This document shows positions 33,903 through 43,688 of a DNA stretch of 64,000 bases, piece after piece. The notes below the pieces were generated by a model. That model did not search any database and had not been told where the DNA came from. It saw only the letters and a list, made by a program, of their open reading frames with translations. Positions within the stretch are counted from its first letter, which is position 1. Each line of letters opens with the position of its first letter. Made by a program: the position numbers and the translations under genes. The stretch is from Flavipsychrobacter sp. (lineage in GTDB: Bacteria; Bacteroidota; Bacteroidia; Chitinophagales; Chitinophagaceae). The stretch covers positions 124,001 through 188,000 of the forward strand of contig JARLGY010000023.1 in the NCBI GenBank assembly GCA_031292525.1. Direction: 5' to 3'.

Positions 33903-36900
33903 CTACCTGATGAGAACCACCTCCCCTTTATCTTCGTAATATATCCCATTCACACACTGGTAACGGATACTATAGAAATATGTACCCAGATCTGCAGGCT
34001 TTCCATCAATGGTTCCATCCCACCCATTATTTTCGTTTGATGAGGAAAAGATCAACTGCCCCCATCGGTTAAATATTCTGAAGTATGCAACATCATGATG
34101 CCCGGTGGTGATCGGTTTAAATACATCATTCTTACCGTCGCCATTTGGTGTAAATGCATTAGAGAAATAGACATTGCAGCATGGGTGGGGTATTATATAT
34201 AAACTGTCTGAAGAAATACAGCCATACTGATCAGTTACATCCAGGTATATATAGCCGCTATTTCGTATTAATGCATAAGTATCATACAGGGTATCATTAT
34301 TAAAGAATACAGGTTGCTTCCATTGATAACGGTAACCTGGCACTTGCACAGCCTCAAAGTGCACACTGTCTTCACTGCATATGTCCGTTACATCAGAATA
34401 TACAATAGAGGCATCAGGATAGGGCTGTGCTACTATTGTATCGTAATAAGGCAAGGATGTACAATAAGTATTTTTGGTAACAAGACTGATGATATAACTG
34501 CCTGGTGTAGCATAATATATAGTGTAAACCCCTGCATTACTGCCACTTGTCATTGTAGCCGGCCCAAAATTCCATATATATTTTACATCCGTAGTAAAAT
34601 CGTGATAGCTGTTTACAATAACAGGCGCTCCAGGGCAGGTTACGGGGGTAGCCGTAAATGAGGCAGGAGGGGTTGTCAGTACATCTATCTTATGTGCGGC
34701 AGTATCCGCACAAACACCATTAAAAGCATTAAGGGTTACTGTCTGGTAACCAGAAGTAGTAAAAACAACCTGCAGTGGGTTGGCAGATAAGCTTTGTGGT
34801 GTACCACTCTCAAAACTCCAGATCACAGAGTCTGCACCTGGTGTACTGTAGTTAATAGCAACGGGATAACCCTGACAAATAGAATCTGTTACAAACTGAA
34901 AAATGGCATATACCTTAGGCTTTATAACCACCACAAAGGTATCTGCAGGGCTTATACACAGCCCGTCAGCAGGATAAGTGCCGGTAACGGTGTATGTTCC
35001 TGCATACCGGGTAGATACTTCACTTATTGCTATTACGGGCGAGGAGGCGACAAAACCATTAGGGCCTGTCCAGCTGTAATTAATATTCTGATTGGACTGT
35101 GGTACTATATTTAATACAGAGCCGACACACAATGGACTGTTTGTTGCAACAACAGGTCGCGGCGGTGGTTGTACCACCATAACAGAAATACTATCTGTAC
35201 TGATGCATGATCCATTCCTCGCACTGAGATAATACGACCCTGAATTACTTACTTGGCCGTTGACCAACAATGGATTTTGAAGGATATCCGTAAAACTACC
35301 AGGACCTGTCCATGAATAAGAGGTGGCAGTTGTGCCTGCATATAATTTTAAAGTGTCCCCCACACATATTGGCGTATTGGATGACAAACTCGGCAGTGCC
35401 GGGTAGTCAAGCACCGTAACCACAACTGTATCTCTCGTATTACACCCTGATTGGTTAGACGATATGACGTAGGACGTGGTAAGGGCAGGTACAGCTTGGG
35501 GATCGGTACATGCCGTGCAACTCAATGTACTTAGCGGTGAGCCCCCAGGCAGTACCGACCATATGTAAGTATCACCTACCCCATACAAGAACACCTTTGC
35601 TCCCTGGCATATAGTAGTATCTGCATTGGTAGAATACGTTGGCGGGTAAATAGATACGTAGATGCTGTCTGGTGGTGATGTGCAATAAGTATTCTGGGTT
35701 ACAACATAATATTTTCCTGTATCTGCCTGCTGAAAGTTGAGCAGTAACGGGTTTTGCGCTGACGACTGGAAGCCCGCCGGGCCCGTCCATGAGTAAATGG
35801 GAGCATTGGTACCGGCGTACAATTTTAAAGTATCATGCAGGCAAAGAAGTGGTGTGCCTGAAAGGGAGGGATAAGGTGGCGGCAACGCTGTGACCACCAC
35901 TACCGTATCTACACTGGGGCATCCATTGCCCGAGGTTGAGGTTGCAATATAAGTAGTTGGTATTGTGGGACTATCAATTGGGTTCTGGCAATTTGTACAA
36001 CTCAATGCACTTATGGGGGACCCTCCCGGCAAAGCCGTCCATGTATATGAGCTTACGCCATTGGCCGTAAGCGTAAATTTACTACCCAGGCAGCCAATTT
36101 CAGTTATATTACTATGTGCAACGGGGAAAATGTATAAGGGTAATGTAAAGGAATTTGCTTCAGTTATACCGGGAGGTGCACACGACGAATCAGTTACCGT
36201 TATGGTTAGTATCTTAATTCCTGTATCAGAGGTAGTAGGCGACCATGAAAAACAGCCATACATAGCGTTTGTAAAAGCACCCGAATAAGTAAGCGTTGAC
36301 CCTGGCGCAACTATAGCATGATTATCTGATGGTACAAGTACTGCCGACCTATTGGCAGAAACGGCTGTAAAACAAAAGTGTAGAGGGCTACCGCCACAGT
36401 CGTGTATTTTACCATTAACAAGGTGTATTGTTGTAGTATCTGGCTCTACAATGGGCGACGATATATTACACGCTATTACGTGTACCTGTATATCGCGCAT
36501 GGTAGAGCTTATGGCAACATGATTCCGGTATTCTGTAACCCGCAATGTAAGTGTATAAGATCCAATTGCTGAAGGGACAAAATTCATTTGCCCGGTAACA
36601 GTATCCAGCACAAAAGTATTATTGGTCGCTATAGGATTATTCTGAAGGTTAAATGAACCGTTAAGGAATTGAATATTATTAGGTGCATCATTACACCCAT
36701 TTTCAGACTCCGGTTGTATGATCTGGTATCCCAAAGAGTCATTATTCGCATCATAAGCGCCGTTATTGTATGCATACGGCTGGTTATCGCATACATATGG
36801 TACGGGCTTCACTGTAAATTCTGCCGAGCTATTACCTTGGGCAAGTACATTATTTAAAGTTGCCTGAACATAAAAGCTGGTATTGTTTGCATTCAACAGG

Positions 36901-37343
36901 TTACTATTGCTATTCCTGGCACTTTGTGTTACTGAAAAGGTCCATGTGGCACAACGGTAAGGTAATTCCAGATCGCCTTCATACCAAAACTCCTGATAAC
37001 CAGGTATAGTACTCGATGGCACGGTACACGTTGTGGGATATCCTGAACAACCTGAACTGACAGGCGTACCGTTACTGTCTGCTCCATTGATCAAAATTGA
37101 TTCCGCCAGAATTATACTATTACCCAAGAATGCGTTGCAAGAGCTTTTGTAGCACATTTGTATATCAGCAGGTGCTTGAACAGTGCTCGAGCAATCGCGG
37201 TAGAACTTGAAGATGAAATGATAGGTAGAGTCATGCCTCCAGGTGTAGGTAAGCTCTCCACCCGCAATATGGCTGGCATAACTTTGGATGGAACAAAAAA
37301 AAGTAACAAACAAAAAAAGGATAGGTAGTAGTTTACTTTTCAT
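33903..37343 (-). CDS. T9SS type B surface protein, 1146 aa (paralog of the 1006-aa protein)
   Basis: The start at 37343 gives MKSKLLPILFLFVTFFCSIQSYA as signal; an upstream in-frame ATG at 37400 gives a poorer N terminus. The mature protein begins SHIAGGELTYTWRHDSTYHF, almost the same as the 24455 protein. It has the same order of Cys-bearing N-terminal part, Ig/PKD-like units (TICQGAKVFLYGVG, PICVGDTLKLYAG, SICQGYPVAINYSTPG) and type B C terminus (YFSNAFTPNGDGKNDVFKP ... FNRWGQLIFSS). It is longer by about 140 residues because it has extra Ig-like units in the middle. Oriented opposite to its paralog, closing the T9SS cluster on the right. No GTGAGT-type palindrome was seen in its upstream region. 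Confidence 0.9.
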   Translation of the reverse strand: MKSKLLPILFLFVTFFCSIQSYASHIAGGELTYTWRHDSTYHFIFKFYRDCSSTVQAPADIQMCYKSSCNAFLGNSIILAESILINGADSNGTPVSSGCSGYPTTCTVPSSTIPGYQEFWYEGDLELPYRCATWTFSVTQSARNSNSNLLNANNTSFYVQATLNNVLAQGNSSAEFTVKPVPYVCDNQPYAYNNGAYDANNDSLGYQIIQPESENGCNDAPNNIQFLNGSFNLQNNPIATNNTFVLDTVTGQMNFVPSAIGSYTLTLRVTEYRNHVAISSTMRDIQVHVIACNISSPIVEPDTTTIHLVNGKIHDCGGSPLHFCFTAVSANRSAVLVPSDNHAIVAPGSTLTYSGAFTNAMYGCFSWSPTTSDTGIKILTITVTDSSCAPPGITEANSFTLPLYIFPVAHSNITEIGCLGSKFTLTANGVSSYTWTALPGGSPISALSCTNCQNPIDSPTIPTTYIATSTSGNGCPSVDTVVVVTALPPPYPSLSGTPLLCLHDTLKLYAGTNAPIYSWTGPAGFQSSAQNPLLLNFQQADTGKYYVVTQNTYCTSPPDSIYVSIYPPTYSTNADTTICQGAKVFLYGVGDTYIWSVLPGGSPLSTLSCTACTDPQAVPALTTSYVISSNQSGCNTRDTVVVTVLDYPALPSLSSNTPICVGDTLKLYAGTTATSYSWTGPGSFTDILQNPLLVNGQVSNSGSYYLSARNGSCISTDSISVMVVQPPPRPVVATNSPLCVGSVLNIVPQSNQNINYSWTGPNGFVASSPVIAISEVSTRYAGTYTVTGTYPADGLCISPADTFVVVIKPKVYAIFQFVTDSICQGYPVAINYSTPGADSVIWSFESGTPQSLSANPLQVVFTTSGYQTVTLNAFNGVCADTAAHKIDVLTTPPASFTATPVTCPGAPVIVNSYHDFTTDVKYIWNFGPATMTSGSNAGVYTIYYATPGSYIISLVTKNTYCTSLPYYDTIVAQPYPDASIVYSDVTDICSEDSVHFEAVQVPGYRYQWKQPVFFNNDTLYDTYALIRNSGYIYLDVTDQYGCISSDSLYIIPHPCCNVYFSNAFTPNGDGKNDVFKPITTGHHDVAYFRIFNRWGQLIFSSSNENNGWDGTIDGKPADLGTYFYSIRYQCVNGIYYEDKGEVVLIR

Positions 37344-37663
37344 CAGCTCTATATAGACAATAGTGACAATAATATAAAAATAAGGATAATCGGTGAGCAA
37401 CCTTGTCCCTATGGTATAATACTGGACTTATGGGGTAGAATAATTTTTTTTTATAATTCTACAAACTTAGTATCATAACCACGGGCAACAAGTTAATATA
37501 TGTTATAGACGGTTATTTAGTGTGAATACTTTGATGACAATTTGGAAAAGTTTATAAATTAGGTGATTATGCTTTTAAAAAAAGGGTATAAATCGGGGAC
37601 ATCGTGGCCCAGCTAAAATCAGTACATTTATACAACTATTCAAAGCTTTTGTCCCTATTATCG

Positions 37664-39361
37664 ATGCAAAAATATTTACTCCTCCTTCTTTTTATTTTGG
37701 GCTTTCAAGTTGCTGTTGCTCAAGCACCCTCTTCCGTTATCGATTCCATGCAGCCATCGTGCAATGGCATTTGCGATGGTTACGCACGCGTAAAGATAAC
37801 CGGCGGTACACCTCCATACAGCCTGTTTTGGAACACTACACCTGTTCAGTCAACAACGTCTGCTTTCAACCTGTGCCCTGGCACATACCGGGTAACCATT
37901 TTGGATGCTAATAACCTTTCCACCATCAGCACTGTTACCATTCCTATAGATGCGGTACACGCTACTATCACCCATACCAACCTCAGCTGCCGAAATTACG
38001 GGGTTGATACTGCAATTATCACTGCAACATCTTCACTTGGCCCGTTCAGCTATGTTTGGAACAACAGGCCAGCTACAACAAGCGACACCGCCACTAACTT
38101 TCCCGTAGGTGTAAACACAGTATTAACCACCGATGCCTATGGCTGCACAACAACAGATACATTTACTATCCTGCAACCTACAGAAATAACCTTCAACAAT
38201 GTGTCGCACAGCACACTGTGCTATGATAGCAGTTCAGGCAGCATTACCACTACTCTTACTGGTGGCACAGCCCCTTATAGTTACGAATGGGATAATAATA
38301 CAGCACTGGACTCCATCAACCTCAACCATGCATCAGCCGGAATGCATGTATTAACGGTAAAAGATTCTACTAACTGTGTGGTTACAGATACAGCGTATGT
38401 TTCCCAACCTACCCCTATTACCTTTACTTTCTCTCCATTCAACCTTACCTGCTACAATAGCGACAATGGGGTAATAGATGTAGTTGCCTCAGGTGGCACC
38501 CCACCCTATTCTTATAGCTGGAACACTACTCCTCCCCAGGCCATAACGCTTATAAAATACCTGTCTGCCGGTACTTATACTGTTACTGTTACCGATAGTA
38601 ATAATTGTATAGTATCAGATTCTGTAACACTTACCCAGCCCCCTTTACTTTCAGACAGCAGCCAAAAAACAGATCTTATTTGCTATGGCCTGCATAATGG
38701 CCGCGGCGAAGTATTTCCGTTCGGTGGTGTTCCGCCTTATTATATAACGTGGACAAACCCTGTAGTTACAGGCAATATAGACAGTACATTGATAGGTGGT
38801 GCAAACCCGGTATCGATATCCGATGCAAACGGCTGCTACGCGCTCGATACCATTAAAATATCGCAGCCGCCCGCAATCGCAATCACCATTACCCAAACGC
38901 CCGATACAGGCGGCTGCACAGGCACTGTTACGGCGCTGGTAACCGGGGGCACTGGCGCCTGCACTTATTTATGGAGCACTGGCGCTACCACAACTGCTAT
39001 TGCCAACCTGTGCCCAATTAAATATACACTACGGGTTACAGACAGCAGCAATTGCACAGCAACTGACAGCGTAATTATAAAACTTAAAGCCAGAACAGGC
39101 GTTACCAATGTTACTCAAGCCAGCATAACCGTAGCCCCCAATCCCTTCAATCAATACATTGTAATAAACTACAGCGGCACCGCATCCGCCCAGGTAAGGA
39201 TCACCAATGCCTCGGGCATCAATGTTTATTCATCTGCCATAGAAAGTAATACTGGCAAAAACACGATCTCAACTTCCAATTGGGCGCCCGGCTTTTATTT
39301 TATTAGCGTTATGGATGAGGATGGAAATGTAATGAATAGAAAAACGTTGGTGAAGGATTAA
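37664..39361 (+). CDS. SprB-repeat protein with T9SS type A sorting domain
   Basis: A 565-residue exported protein. The signal peptide MQKYLLLLLFILGFQVAVAQ is followed by about six SprB-type repeats of ~80-90 residues, each with the GGTPPYSYxWN hallmark (visible as TGGTPPYSLFWN, TGGTAPYSYEWD, SGGTPPYSYSWN, FGGVPPYYITW and weaker ones). The C-terminal type A signal reads ITVAPNPFNQYIVINY ... WAPGFYFISV ... RKTLVKD. SprB repeats are known from the gliding adhesin SprB of Flavobacterium johnsoniae. Start at 37664; the frame continues upstream to a GTG/TTG-like position, but the ATG opens a proper signal peptide. The 320-bp divergent region 37344-37663 holds only A/T-rich DNA and no certain promoter. 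Confidence 0.87.
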   Translation: MQKYLLLLLFILGFQVAVAQAPSSVIDSMQPSCNGICDGYARVKITGGTPPYSLFWNTTPVQSTTSAFNLCPGTYRVTILDANNLSTISTVTIPIDAVHATITHTNLSCRNYGVDTAIITATSSLGPFSYVWNNRPATTSDTATNFPVGVNTVLTTDAYGCTTTDTFTILQPTEITFNNVSHSTLCYDSSSGSITTTLTGGTAPYSYEWDNNTALDSINLNHASAGMHVLTVKDSTNCVVTDTAYVSQPTPITFTFSPFNLTCYNSDNGVIDVVASGGTPPYSYSWNTTPPQAITLIKYLSAGTYTVTVTDSNNCIVSDSVTLTQPPLLSDSSQKTDLICYGLHNGRGEVFPFGGVPPYYITWTNPVVTGNIDSTLIGGANPVSISDANGCYALDTIKISQPPAIAITITQTPDTGGCTGTVTALVTGGTGACTYLWSTGATTTAIANLCPIKYTLRVTDSSNCTATDSVIIKLKARTGVTNVTQASITVAPNPFNQYIVINYSGTASAQVRITNASGINVYSSAIESNTGKNTISTSNWAPGFYFISVMDEDGNVMNRKTLVKD

Positions 39362-39407
39362 TTTTATACAATAGGACGAAATGATGTGCGTTTGCAACCC
39401 AGGTTTA

Positions 39408-39911
39408 CTAACGCGTAAGCGCTTCAATAATATTACCGTGTTGAGGATACTGTAATTTCAATGTTATCCGGTCTGCAAGCTCAAAATCCTCAAAGTCAAA
39501 ACCTGGTGCAACCGAGCAACCACACAGAGTATAACCATCCGTTTCCTCTACTCTCGATCCAAACCAGCTACCCGCTGTAATACAAACGACCAGGCTTTCT
39601 CCAGCGGCAATATTTTTACCTAGCAGGTGCCTGGTTAGTATGCCCTCTTTATTGATCTCATAAATGCACAACGGTTCTCCATCATAGAAATGCCACAGCT
39701 CATCAGATGCAATGCGGTGAAACGCCGAGAAATCGCCGTATTTAAGCAGGAAATAAATACTGGTCATTGCATTCCTGTTGCCTTTATGCTCAGGTGTCAG
39801 CACATGTTCAGGCAATACAAGTGGAGAGCGGTATATCTCTTTAAAAGCTCCACCTTCTACGTGTGCCGTTAAACCTAATTGCTCGATATAGAAATTAGCA
39901 GATGATTTCAT
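39408..39911 (-). CDS. Cupin-fold protein, DUF985 family
   Basis: A 167-residue cytosolic protein. AHVEGGAFKEIYRSPLVLPE near the start and FHRIASDELWHFYDGEPL in the middle are typical of the DUF985 (cupin-like) family, and the GSWFGSRVEETDGYTLCGCSVAPGF region is its most conserved part. The fold is a beta-barrel with possible metal-binding His residues; the substrate is unknown. The start at 39911 is preferred over the upstream ATG (39932). No operon partners: it stands alone, in reverse orientation to its neighbour on the left. Confidence 0.85.
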   Translation of the reverse strand: MKSSANFYIEQLGLTAHVEGGAFKEIYRSPLVLPEHVLTPEHKGNRNAMTSIYFLLKYGDFSAFHRIASDELWHFYDGEPLCIYEINKEGILTRHLLGKNIAAGESLVVCITAGSWFGSRVEETDGYTLCGCSVAPGFDFEDFELADRITLKLQYPQHGNIIEALTR

Positions 39912-39999
39912 TGGTGCTCGGTAATTATGCACAAATTACAGCAACAGCTTTGTAGAAAACAATTGGTAATCTTACATTTAATATTAACTAGACACTCAT

Positions 40000-40746
40000 T
40001 TAGCGCAAGCCCTTTCGCCATTCTTTAATTTGCAGGGCGCGCACATCTTTCAAACCCTTTTTATTAAAGTCAAACTGATAGAAGTAAGCTGTATCTCTCA
40101 GACCAACTGACTTATTTACAAAAATATATACTTGGTTATTATTAGATTCCGCTACGGCATCGAATTCATCGTCATAATACCCAGTAGGAGGGGTAGGCCC
40201 ACCTACCGGGCTGAAATGATTAAATACAAATTCTTCCTCAGCTAAAAATATGCTTTTATCGTTTAACCCATTTTTATACATATGGAGACTTGTAAGTCCA
40301 TATCTCTCAGGTTCAATATTATAGAAAAAGAGATACAGATAACATTTATCCAGGTTAGTTATTTTCTTATTGGCTGTATTTACTATTTCATTAAACGATT
40401 TATAGCGTTTTGCATCAATTGGCTGGCCGGTGCGTGCATCCAGGAAATATAATTTTGAATAAGACATTGGAACGTCGGAAACCTCTATTTCATTCCCCTT
40501 CCAGTCAATAAGTGACTTCGCATTACATTGAAGGAGCATAACCCTGATATCTTTAAAATAACCACTAAAAAGTTCGCGAACGGTATCTGTATGTGCTCCG
40601 AATCTTATTTCATTTTGCGATTTTGCATGTTGACGGTCTAAAATACGAGCATAATCATTTACGCATATTTTCTTCAAAGAGTCTTCTGACAACTGAGCAT
40701 ATGTCACCTGAGTAAAAAGGAGTAATATTATTATTACATTTTTCAT
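40000..40746 (-). CDS. Exported protein of unknown function
   Basis: A 248-residue protein with a signal peptide (NVIIILLLFTQVTYAQ) and then a mixed alpha/beta sequence without a recognised motif: ARTGQPIDAKRYKSFNEIVN, DKCYLYLFFYNIEPERYGL, FDAVAESNNNQVYIFVNKS. It contains one possible loop FSPVGGPTPPTGYYDDEFD. Not part of an operon. The function is not known and I do not guess at one. Confidence 0.7.
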   Translation of the reverse strand: MKNVIIILLLFTQVTYAQLSEDSLKKICVNDYARILDRQHAKSQNEIRFGAHTDTVRELFSGYFKDIRVMLLQCNAKSLIDWKGNEIEVSDVPMSYSKLYFLDARTGQPIDAKRYKSFNEIVNTANKKITNLDKCYLYLFFYNIEPERYGLTSLHMYKNGLNDKSIFLAEEEFVFNHFSPVGGPTPPTGYYDDEFDAVAESNNNQVYIFVNKSVGLRDTAYFYQFDFNKKGLKDVRALQIKEWRKGLR

Positions 40747-40998
40747 TGCAACTTCTATGTAAAGGATACTGAACGTCTCATTACATTAATGAAGATACAG
40801 ATAAAACTATAATCTGACTTTGTATAGGATGCATCGCTAGGTGCTTACGTCCCTTACCTAAAATATTTGTGGATATCTTCCGCCCCGTCCATCACCAACC
40901 AAACCAGCAACTTTGTATCTTGCATATTCCAAAGGAGTACTGCACCATTTCAGCAGCATTTAGTACGGAATTAGACATTTAATTTTACCGTCTCTAAC

Positions 40999-41080
40999 GG
41001 ACATTTTCTTTAAGATGCGCTCCAGCAAAGTCTTATAAAAAACTTTAAAATGTCAGACACCGGACAAAACCGGACATTTT
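40999..41080. promoter_or_regulatory. Repeated GGACATTTT motif before the topoisomerase gene
   Basis: GGACATTTT occurs at 40999-41007 and 41072-41080, the second directly abutting the ATG at 41081. An inverted copy (aaaatgtc) lies at 41047-41054, so 41047-41080 could fold into a hairpin that ends at the start codon. A weaker AGACATTT is at 40973-40980. Also in this region, ATG at 41050 opens a 12-codon reading frame that stops at 41086-41088, overlapping the gene start. The motif could be a protein-binding or leader element. No other function is visible in 40747-41080. Confidence 0.45.
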
Positions 41081-43609
41081 ATGACTGAAGAACCAATTTC
41101 GAACAACGAAGAATTAGCACCCAACACGGTACATATTAATGACATGTATCAGAGCTGGTTCCTGGATTATGCCAGCTATGTTATATTGGAGCGTGCCGTA
41201 CCCGCCATAGAAGATGGGCTAAAACCCGTACAGCGTCGCATACTGCACGCCATGAAGGAAATGGACGATGGCCGTTTCAACAAGGTTGCCAATGTAATAG
41301 GCCAAACTATGCAGTACCATCCCCATGGTGATGCAAGCATCAGCGATGCCATTGTGAACCTGGGGCAGAAAGACCTGATGATAGAAACCCAGGGGAACTG
41401 GGGCGATAACCGCACGGGCGATAGCGCAGCAGCAGCAAGGTACATTGAGGCTCGCCTATCTAAGTTTGCGCTTGAAGTGGCTTTTAATGCCAAAACAACA
41501 AACTGGCAGCTCAGCTACGATGGCCGTAAGAACGAGCCACTCACCCTGCCCATGAAGTTCCCACTGCTGCTGGCACAGGGCGCCGAAGGCATAGCTGTAG
41601 GCTTGAGCACTAAAATATTACCACACAACTTTTGCGAGATACTGGATGCTGCCATAAAGCACCTGAAAAACAAGCCTTTCGAACTCTACCCCGACTTTAA
41701 TACCGGGGGCATGATAGACGTTGCCAACTATAACGATGGGAACCGCGGGGGCAAGGTACGGGTACGTGCGCACATAGAGGAGGTGGATAAAAAGAGCATA
41801 GCTATTAAAGATGTGCCTTATGGCCTTACCACCACACAACTGGTAGATAGTATATTAAAGGCCAACGACAGTGGTAAGATCAAAATAAAAAGCGTTGTTG
41901 ATAATACAGCAAAAGATGTAGAGCTACTGGTGCACCTGGCACCCGGTGTATCTACCGATCAGACCATTGATGCCCTGTATGCCTTTACCGATTGTGAGGT
42001 GTCTATATCCCCCAATATATGCGTTATCATCGCCGATAAGCCACACTTCATAGGGGCTACACAATTATTAAAGCACTCTGTAGCACATACCAAACAGTTG
42101 TTGCTGGATGAATTAAATATAAAGCTGGCCGAACTGGAAGAGGACTGGCAATATTCTTCTCTCGAGAAAATATTCATTGAAAAGCGTATTTACCGCGACA
42201 TTGAAGAACAGACTACCTGGGAGGGTGTACTCGGAGCTATAGATAAAGGCCTGAACCCTTACAAGAAACTGCTGCGCCGCGAGGTGACACAGGAAGACAT
42301 TATAAAACTTACTGAAATAAGGATCAAACGCATATCAAAGTTTGATGCATTTAAGGCCGACGAACACATACGTGGCGTAGAACAGGGCATAGAACAGGTA
42401 AAGTACGATATTGAGCACATTACCGACTACGCCATTAAGTATTACGATGGCCTGCTGAAAAAATATGGCAAAGGCAAGGAACGCAAAACCGAGATACGCC
42501 AGTTTGAGAACATACAGGCCAACACCGTTGCCATAGCCAATACCAAACTGTACATTAATAAGAAGGACGGCTTTATTGGTACCAGCCTTAAAAAAGATGA
42601 GTTTGTTTTCGACTGCTCTGATCTCGACCAGGTTATTACCTTCCGCCGCGATGGCAAGATGATGGTAACCAAGGTGGCCGACAAAACCTTTGTCGGCAAA
42701 GACATTATCCACGTTGCTATTTTCCAGAAGGGCGATGAGCGTACTACCTACAACCTCATGTACCTTGATGGCAAAACAGGTATTACATATGCCAAACGTT
42801 TTAACGTAACAGGTATTACCCGCGACAGGGAGTACGACCTTACCCGTGGCAACCCGGGCAGTAAAGTAACATGGTTCACCACCAACCCTAATGGAGAGGC
42901 GGAGAGTGTTGCCATTACCCTGCACCCCGGTAGCAAGGCCAGGGTAAAAACGCTGGATTATTATTTTGAAGAACTGGATATTAAGAACCGTAGCGCACAG
43001 GGCAACCAAGTGACCAAGTATCCAATAAAACAGGTAAAACTGAAAGAAAAGGGCCGCTCTACTCTTTCTGCACTTAAAATATGGTACGATCCCGCTGTTG
43101 CCCGCCTCAACAAAGAGGGCAACGGCCAGTTGCTGGGCAGGTTTGAAGATAAAGATCGCATCATCACATTTTATAAAGATGGCACCTACGAGCTTACAGA
43201 CTTTGAACTGACCAACCGCTTTGATGCTGATAATTTATTGCTCATAGAAAAGTTCAACCCCGAAAAGGTAGTGACAGCAGTATATTACGATGCCAAAAAC
43301 GATCAGTATAACGCCAAACGTTTCCTGGTTGAAACCCAAACCTTAAAAACAAAATACAGCGTTATTAAAGAAGGTGAAGGCAACTATTTGCAATTTGTGA
43401 CCACTCTGCAGGAACCTGTAGTGATCATAAAAACAGGCAAGAAAAAAAGTGAACTTACCGAGCAGGAAACAGCCCTGCACGAATTGGTGGATATAACCGG
43501 CTGGAAAACCATTGGCACACGTATAGCCGGCGGCGATCTTAAAGAAATAGCCTTGCCTGTAACCGCTAACGATGCTGCTGCACAAAATGATGCACCAACT
43601 CTATTTTGA
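41081..43609 (+). CDS. DNA gyrase/topoisomerase IV subunit A
   Basis: An 842-residue type IIA topoisomerase subunit that breaks and rejoins DNA ahead of or behind the replication fork. Visible: YASYVILERAVPAIEDGLKPVQRRILHAM (GyrA/ParC N terminus), MQYHPHGDASISDAIV, GNWGDNRTGDSAAAARYIEARL with the catalytic Tyr at residue 121. A beta-pinwheel-like C terminus follows from about residue 490, without a GyrA-box sequence I could recognise, which together with the length suggests the ParC-like (topo IV) paralog. The partner subunit is not in the window. See the separate entry for the element in front of its start codon. Confidence 0.9.
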   Translation: MTEEPISNNEELAPNTVHINDMYQSWFLDYASYVILERAVPAIEDGLKPVQRRILHAMKEMDDGRFNKVANVIGQTMQYHPHGDASISDAIVNLGQKDLMIETQGNWGDNRTGDSAAAARYIEARLSKFALEVAFNAKTTNWQLSYDGRKNEPLTLPMKFPLLLAQGAEGIAVGLSTKILPHNFCEILDAAIKHLKNKPFELYPDFNTGGMIDVANYNDGNRGGKVRVRAHIEEVDKKSIAIKDVPYGLTTTQLVDSILKANDSGKIKIKSVVDNTAKDVELLVHLAPGVSTDQTIDALYAFTDCEVSISPNICVIIADKPHFIGATQLLKHSVAHTKQLLLDELNIKLAELEEDWQYSSLEKIFIEKRIYRDIEEQTTWEGVLGAIDKGLNPYKKLLRREVTQEDIIKLTEIRIKRISKFDAFKADEHIRGVEQGIEQVKYDIEHITDYAIKYYDGLLKKYGKGKERKTEIRQFENIQANTVAIANTKLYINKKDGFIGTSLKKDEFVFDCSDLDQVITFRRDGKMMVTKVADKTFVGKDIIHVAIFQKGDERTTYNLMYLDGKTGITYAKRFNVTGITRDREYDLTRGNPGSKVTWFTTNPNGEAESVAITLHPGSKARVKTLDYYFEELDIKNRSAQGNQVTKYPIKQVKLKEKGRSTLSALKIWYDPAVARLNKEGNGQLLGRFEDKDRIITFYKDGTYELTDFELTNRFDADNLLLIEKFNPEKVVTAVYYDAKNDQYNAKRFLVETQTLKTKYSVIKEGEGNYLQFVTTLQEPVVIIKTGKKKSELTEQETALHELVDITGWKTIGTRIAGGDLKEIALPVTANDAAAQNDAPTLF

Positions 43610-43659
43610 TGGGTTATTTAGATGGTTATTTTAGTAAGAATTATTATCTTCACACATTA

Positions 43660-43667
43660 TAGTTTTG
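43660..43667 (+). promoter_or_regulatory. Promoter -7 box before the bifunctional-nuclease gene
   Basis: TAGTTTTG fits TAnnTTTG, 21 nt upstream of the ATG at 43689. No matching TTTG was found. Confidence 0.4.
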
Positions 43668-43688
43668 AGTTCTGAAAGATCGATATAG

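Noticed and set aside
37344-37663. Search for a GTGAGT-type operator or clear promoter in the divergent region
   Set aside because: Only loose partial matches such as cggtgagcaacc were found; none is palindromic, so no site is reported.
42335-43009. A 224-codon frame antisense to the topoisomerase gene
   Set aside because: It lies entirely inside a firmly identified gene on the other strand and has no recognisable motif; codon constraint of the real gene explains it.
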